Below are positions 18,433 through 20,170 of a stretch of DNA of 20,170 bases, one piece after another. The position numbers were made by a program, and so were the translations under genes. Each line of letters starts with the position of its first letter. Positions within the stretch are counted from its first letter, which is position 1. The notes under the pieces are model-generated. The model did not search any database. It saw nothing but the letters and a program-made list of their open reading frames with translations, and had not been told where the DNA came from. Origin of the DNA: Azolla pinnata (taxonomy: Eukaryota; Streptophyta; Polypodiopsida; Salviniales; Salviniaceae). The DNA lies in contig JBBBWG010032120.1 of assembly GCA_037176905.1 (NCBI GenBank), positions 9,012 to 29,181 of the forward strand. Reading direction: 5' to 3'.

Positions 18433-19240
18433 GGGGCTCTAGAATTGGACTTCATCTCCAAACCCTAAAAAAACCCTAAAAAAACCCTAATTTTTTTTTT
18501 AGGGTTTCTTTGGTGGAGTGCTTCAGTTGAAAATCATGCCCTTTGATCCCATTCATTCATCTGCTGCTTAGTTAGAAACAAACAATAAAAGAAGAAAATA
18601 AGAAGGGCTCCAGAACCGGACTCTTGCCATATTTCGCTCCCCTTCATCTGCAAACCCTAAAAAATTAGGGTTTCTTTGGTTCCTTCAGTTAAAATTCATG
18701 CCCTTGATCCATTCATTCATCAGCTGCTTGGTTCAAAACAAAGAATAAAAGAAGAAATAAGAAGGGCTCCAGAACTGGACTCTGGCCATATTTCGCCCCC
18801 CCCTTCATCTGCGAACCCTAAAAGAACCCTAAAAAACATTGGGTTTCAGAAAGGTTGCTTCAGTTAAAATTCATGCCCTTGATCCATTCAATCATCTGCT
18901 ACTTAGTTAAAAACAAACAATAAAAGAAGAAATAAGAAGGGCTCCAGAACTGGACTCTTGCCATATTTCGCTCCCCTTCATCTGCAAACCCTAAAAAGTT
19001 AGGGTTTCTTTGGTTGCTTCGGTTAAAATTCATGCCCTTGATCCATTCGTTCATCTGCTGCTTAGTTAAAAACAAGGAATAGAAGAAGAAATAAGAAGGG
19101 CTCTAGAATTGAAGTCTAAAATTGCCTTATCCCCCCGCCCTTCATCTACAAACCCTAAAAAATGAGGGTTTCTATGGTTGCTTCAGTTAAAAACCATGCC
19201 CTTGATCCATTCATTCATTTGCTACACAATGTGTGCTAAA
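18433..19240. repeat. Tandem satellite, 159-175 bp unit, 5 copies, telobox-bearing
   Basis: AGGGCTCYAGAAYYGGA recurs at about 18433, 18604, 18763, 18938 and 19098, and CATGCCC-type landmarks at 18535, 18697, 18872, 19031 and 19195. Each unit carries TTCATCTGCAAACCCTAAAA, then an opposing TTAGGGTTTCTTTGGTTGC, then CTTGATCCATTCATTCATC and AATAAAAGAAGAAATAAGAA. The inverted AACCCTAA/TTAGGGTT pair in each unit can form a hairpin. Copies are similar enough to suggest fairly recent spread. No coding frame spans them. Confidence 0.92.
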
Positions 19241-19265
19241 ACCCTAAACAGTGCACAAACAAGAA

Positions 19266-19440
19266 GAACACGATCGATCGATCGACTCTGTTGGTCAATC
19301 CGCCAATAGGGGTCGATCATCCTCCACTGATCGCTTTGCCAATCAACCCAATTTCGATATCGCCTGATTGGATTCCCAGACATGCTAGCTAGCTAGAGAA
19401 TCGATCAACCAGCTAGCTAGCCAGCTGATCGATTGGCCAA
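19266..19440. other. GATC/CTAG-rich palindromic stretch
   Basis: It contains CGATCGATCGATCG (about 19271), GCTAGCTAGCTAG (19385), CCAGCTAGCTAGCCAGCTG (19410) and GATCGATTGGCCAATC (19427). These are many short overlapping palindromes with no gene. The function is unknown. Confidence 0.6.
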
Positions 19441-19490
19441 TCCTAACCCTAAACCCTAAACCTAACCCCTAACCCATAAACCCTCACATC
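19441..19490. repeat. Interstitial telomere-like repeat
   Basis: CCTAACCCTAAACCCTAAAC followed by further CTAACCCC and ATAAACCC variants, a short degenerate mix of hexamer and heptamer telomere units inside the chromosome arm. Confidence 0.75.
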
Positions 19491-19659
19491 CTCTGCGTTC
19501 GGAGTTTGTCAGCTGCATTGTCCGGGGTAAAGAGTGCATGCTCAAGCATCGCTAACAGCTCATCTATGCATCATGTATCTTCCTTGATCGAAGCAGTAAA
19601 TGTTTTCCTGTCCCAATTCCTTATACAGGAGAATCCGCCCACAGAGCTGTTCAGAAGTC
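19491..19659. other. Unassigned sequence with a small open frame
   Basis: A 78-codon plus-strand frame (19506-19742) passes through here into the TACGTA-rich segment. I recognise no protein family in it, and its end is made of repeat, so it is not called a gene. Confidence 0.3.
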
Positions 19660-20105
19660 TCAGTCTTTCCGCATACGTATGCACAATCGGTGCCATACGT
19701 ATGCTAACATGTCCGACGTATGTATACGCGTATGTGAGCTAACGTGTATGCTCGTCGATGCATGTATACACGTGTATGTATGCATACGCCGCGCCTTCCG
19801 TACGTATGTACACACACTGTGCATGCAACATTTGTTTGTACGTACGTACGGCCCTCAAACTCGACGTACGCATTGTTTCAGAACGTATAATATACGGTCC
19901 CCCAAAATGCGTGGACGCGTGCATCTGCGTTATTTCTTACATATTTCGATACCTATATACGGCCCTCAAACGTGCGTCTACGTATGCGTCTACGTTTATA
20001 CGGTCCCTCAAACGTTTGATACGTATGAACAGTCCGCGGGAGCGTATACGGGCACGGGTACGTATTCGCTGCGTATATACGGCCCGATACGGACACGTGT
20101 CAGCC
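19660..20105. repeat. CpG- and TACGTA-rich segment with dispersed TATACGGYCC motif
   Basis: Alternating pyrimidine-purine steps (TACGTA, GTATAC, CGCGTA, ACACGTGTA) dominate. A motif of the form TAYACGGYCCYCAAA recurs near 19848, 19891, 19957 and 19997, with a shorter TATACGGCCC near 20076. CpG is not depleted, unlike most methylated plant repeats. It could be a tandem-like degenerate satellite or the upstream region of a gene beyond the window. Confidence 0.65.
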
Positions 20106-20145
20106 GGAGGTATTTTCTTTTCCTTTTTGTTTTTCTCTGTTTGGG

Positions 20146-20170
20146 GAAGAAGAAGAAGAAGAAGAAGAAG
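20146..20170. repeat. (GAA)n microsatellite at the window edge
   Basis: Eight GAA triplets run off the right end. As at the other gene starts in this window, it may mark the 5' leader of a following gene, but nothing beyond is visible. Confidence 0.7.

Overview
This is nuclear DNA from a flowering plant, probably the left end of a chromosome. It has spliced GT-AG genes that match well-known plant proteins, many telobox motifs (AAACCCTA) and GAA/TTC microsatellites at or near the starts of several genes. The first 36 bases are perfect AACCCT hexamers with the C-rich strand at the left, as at a left chromosome end. The hexamer (TTAGGG class) is not the heptamer TTTAGGG usual in plants. TTAGGG telomeres are known in Asparagales, but this run is too short to place the species.

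Layout. 1-540: telomere hexamers, then five degenerate copies of a 91-105 bp subtelomeric repeat. 700-845: a fossil scrap of a Ty3/gypsy pol gene. 1266-3966 (minus): the actin-capping protein beta subunit gene CPB, 8 coding exons, 274 aa. 5343-7741 (minus): the Mediator subunit gene MED30, 4 coding exons, 210 aa. Its intron 1 holds a 560 bp GAC/GAT trinucleotide tract, its intron 2 a 340 bp foldback element, and degenerate copies of its last exon lie just downstream. 7841-8531: a 68 bp tandem array that turns head to head at 8298, between the divergent MED30 and p23 genes. 9113-11609 (plus): the Hsp90 co-chaperone p23, 6 exons, 206 aa, with a perfect heat-shock element upstream. 11610-12814: intergenic. 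13248-17414 (minus): an intron-free 1388-aa PWWP-domain chromatin protein of the PDP family, with a three-copy 42-aa repeat near its C terminus and a probable 5' UTR intron. 18433-19240: five copies of a 159-175 bp telobox-bearing satellite. 19440-19490: interstitial telomere-like repeats. 19660-20105: a CpG-rich TACGTA segment carrying a dispersed TATACGGYCC motif. The window ends in a GAA microsatellite.

The four genes are unrelated housekeeping genes (cytoskeleton, transcription, protein folding, chromatin) and form no pathway or cluster. I read exon structures by eye. They are supported by reading-frame continuity across every junction and by similarity to remembered plant orthologues. 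I found no clear new multi-gene system. The most unusual items are the repeated MED30 terminal exon, the very long triplet tract in MED30 intron 1, and the telobox-rich arrays at the gene edges.
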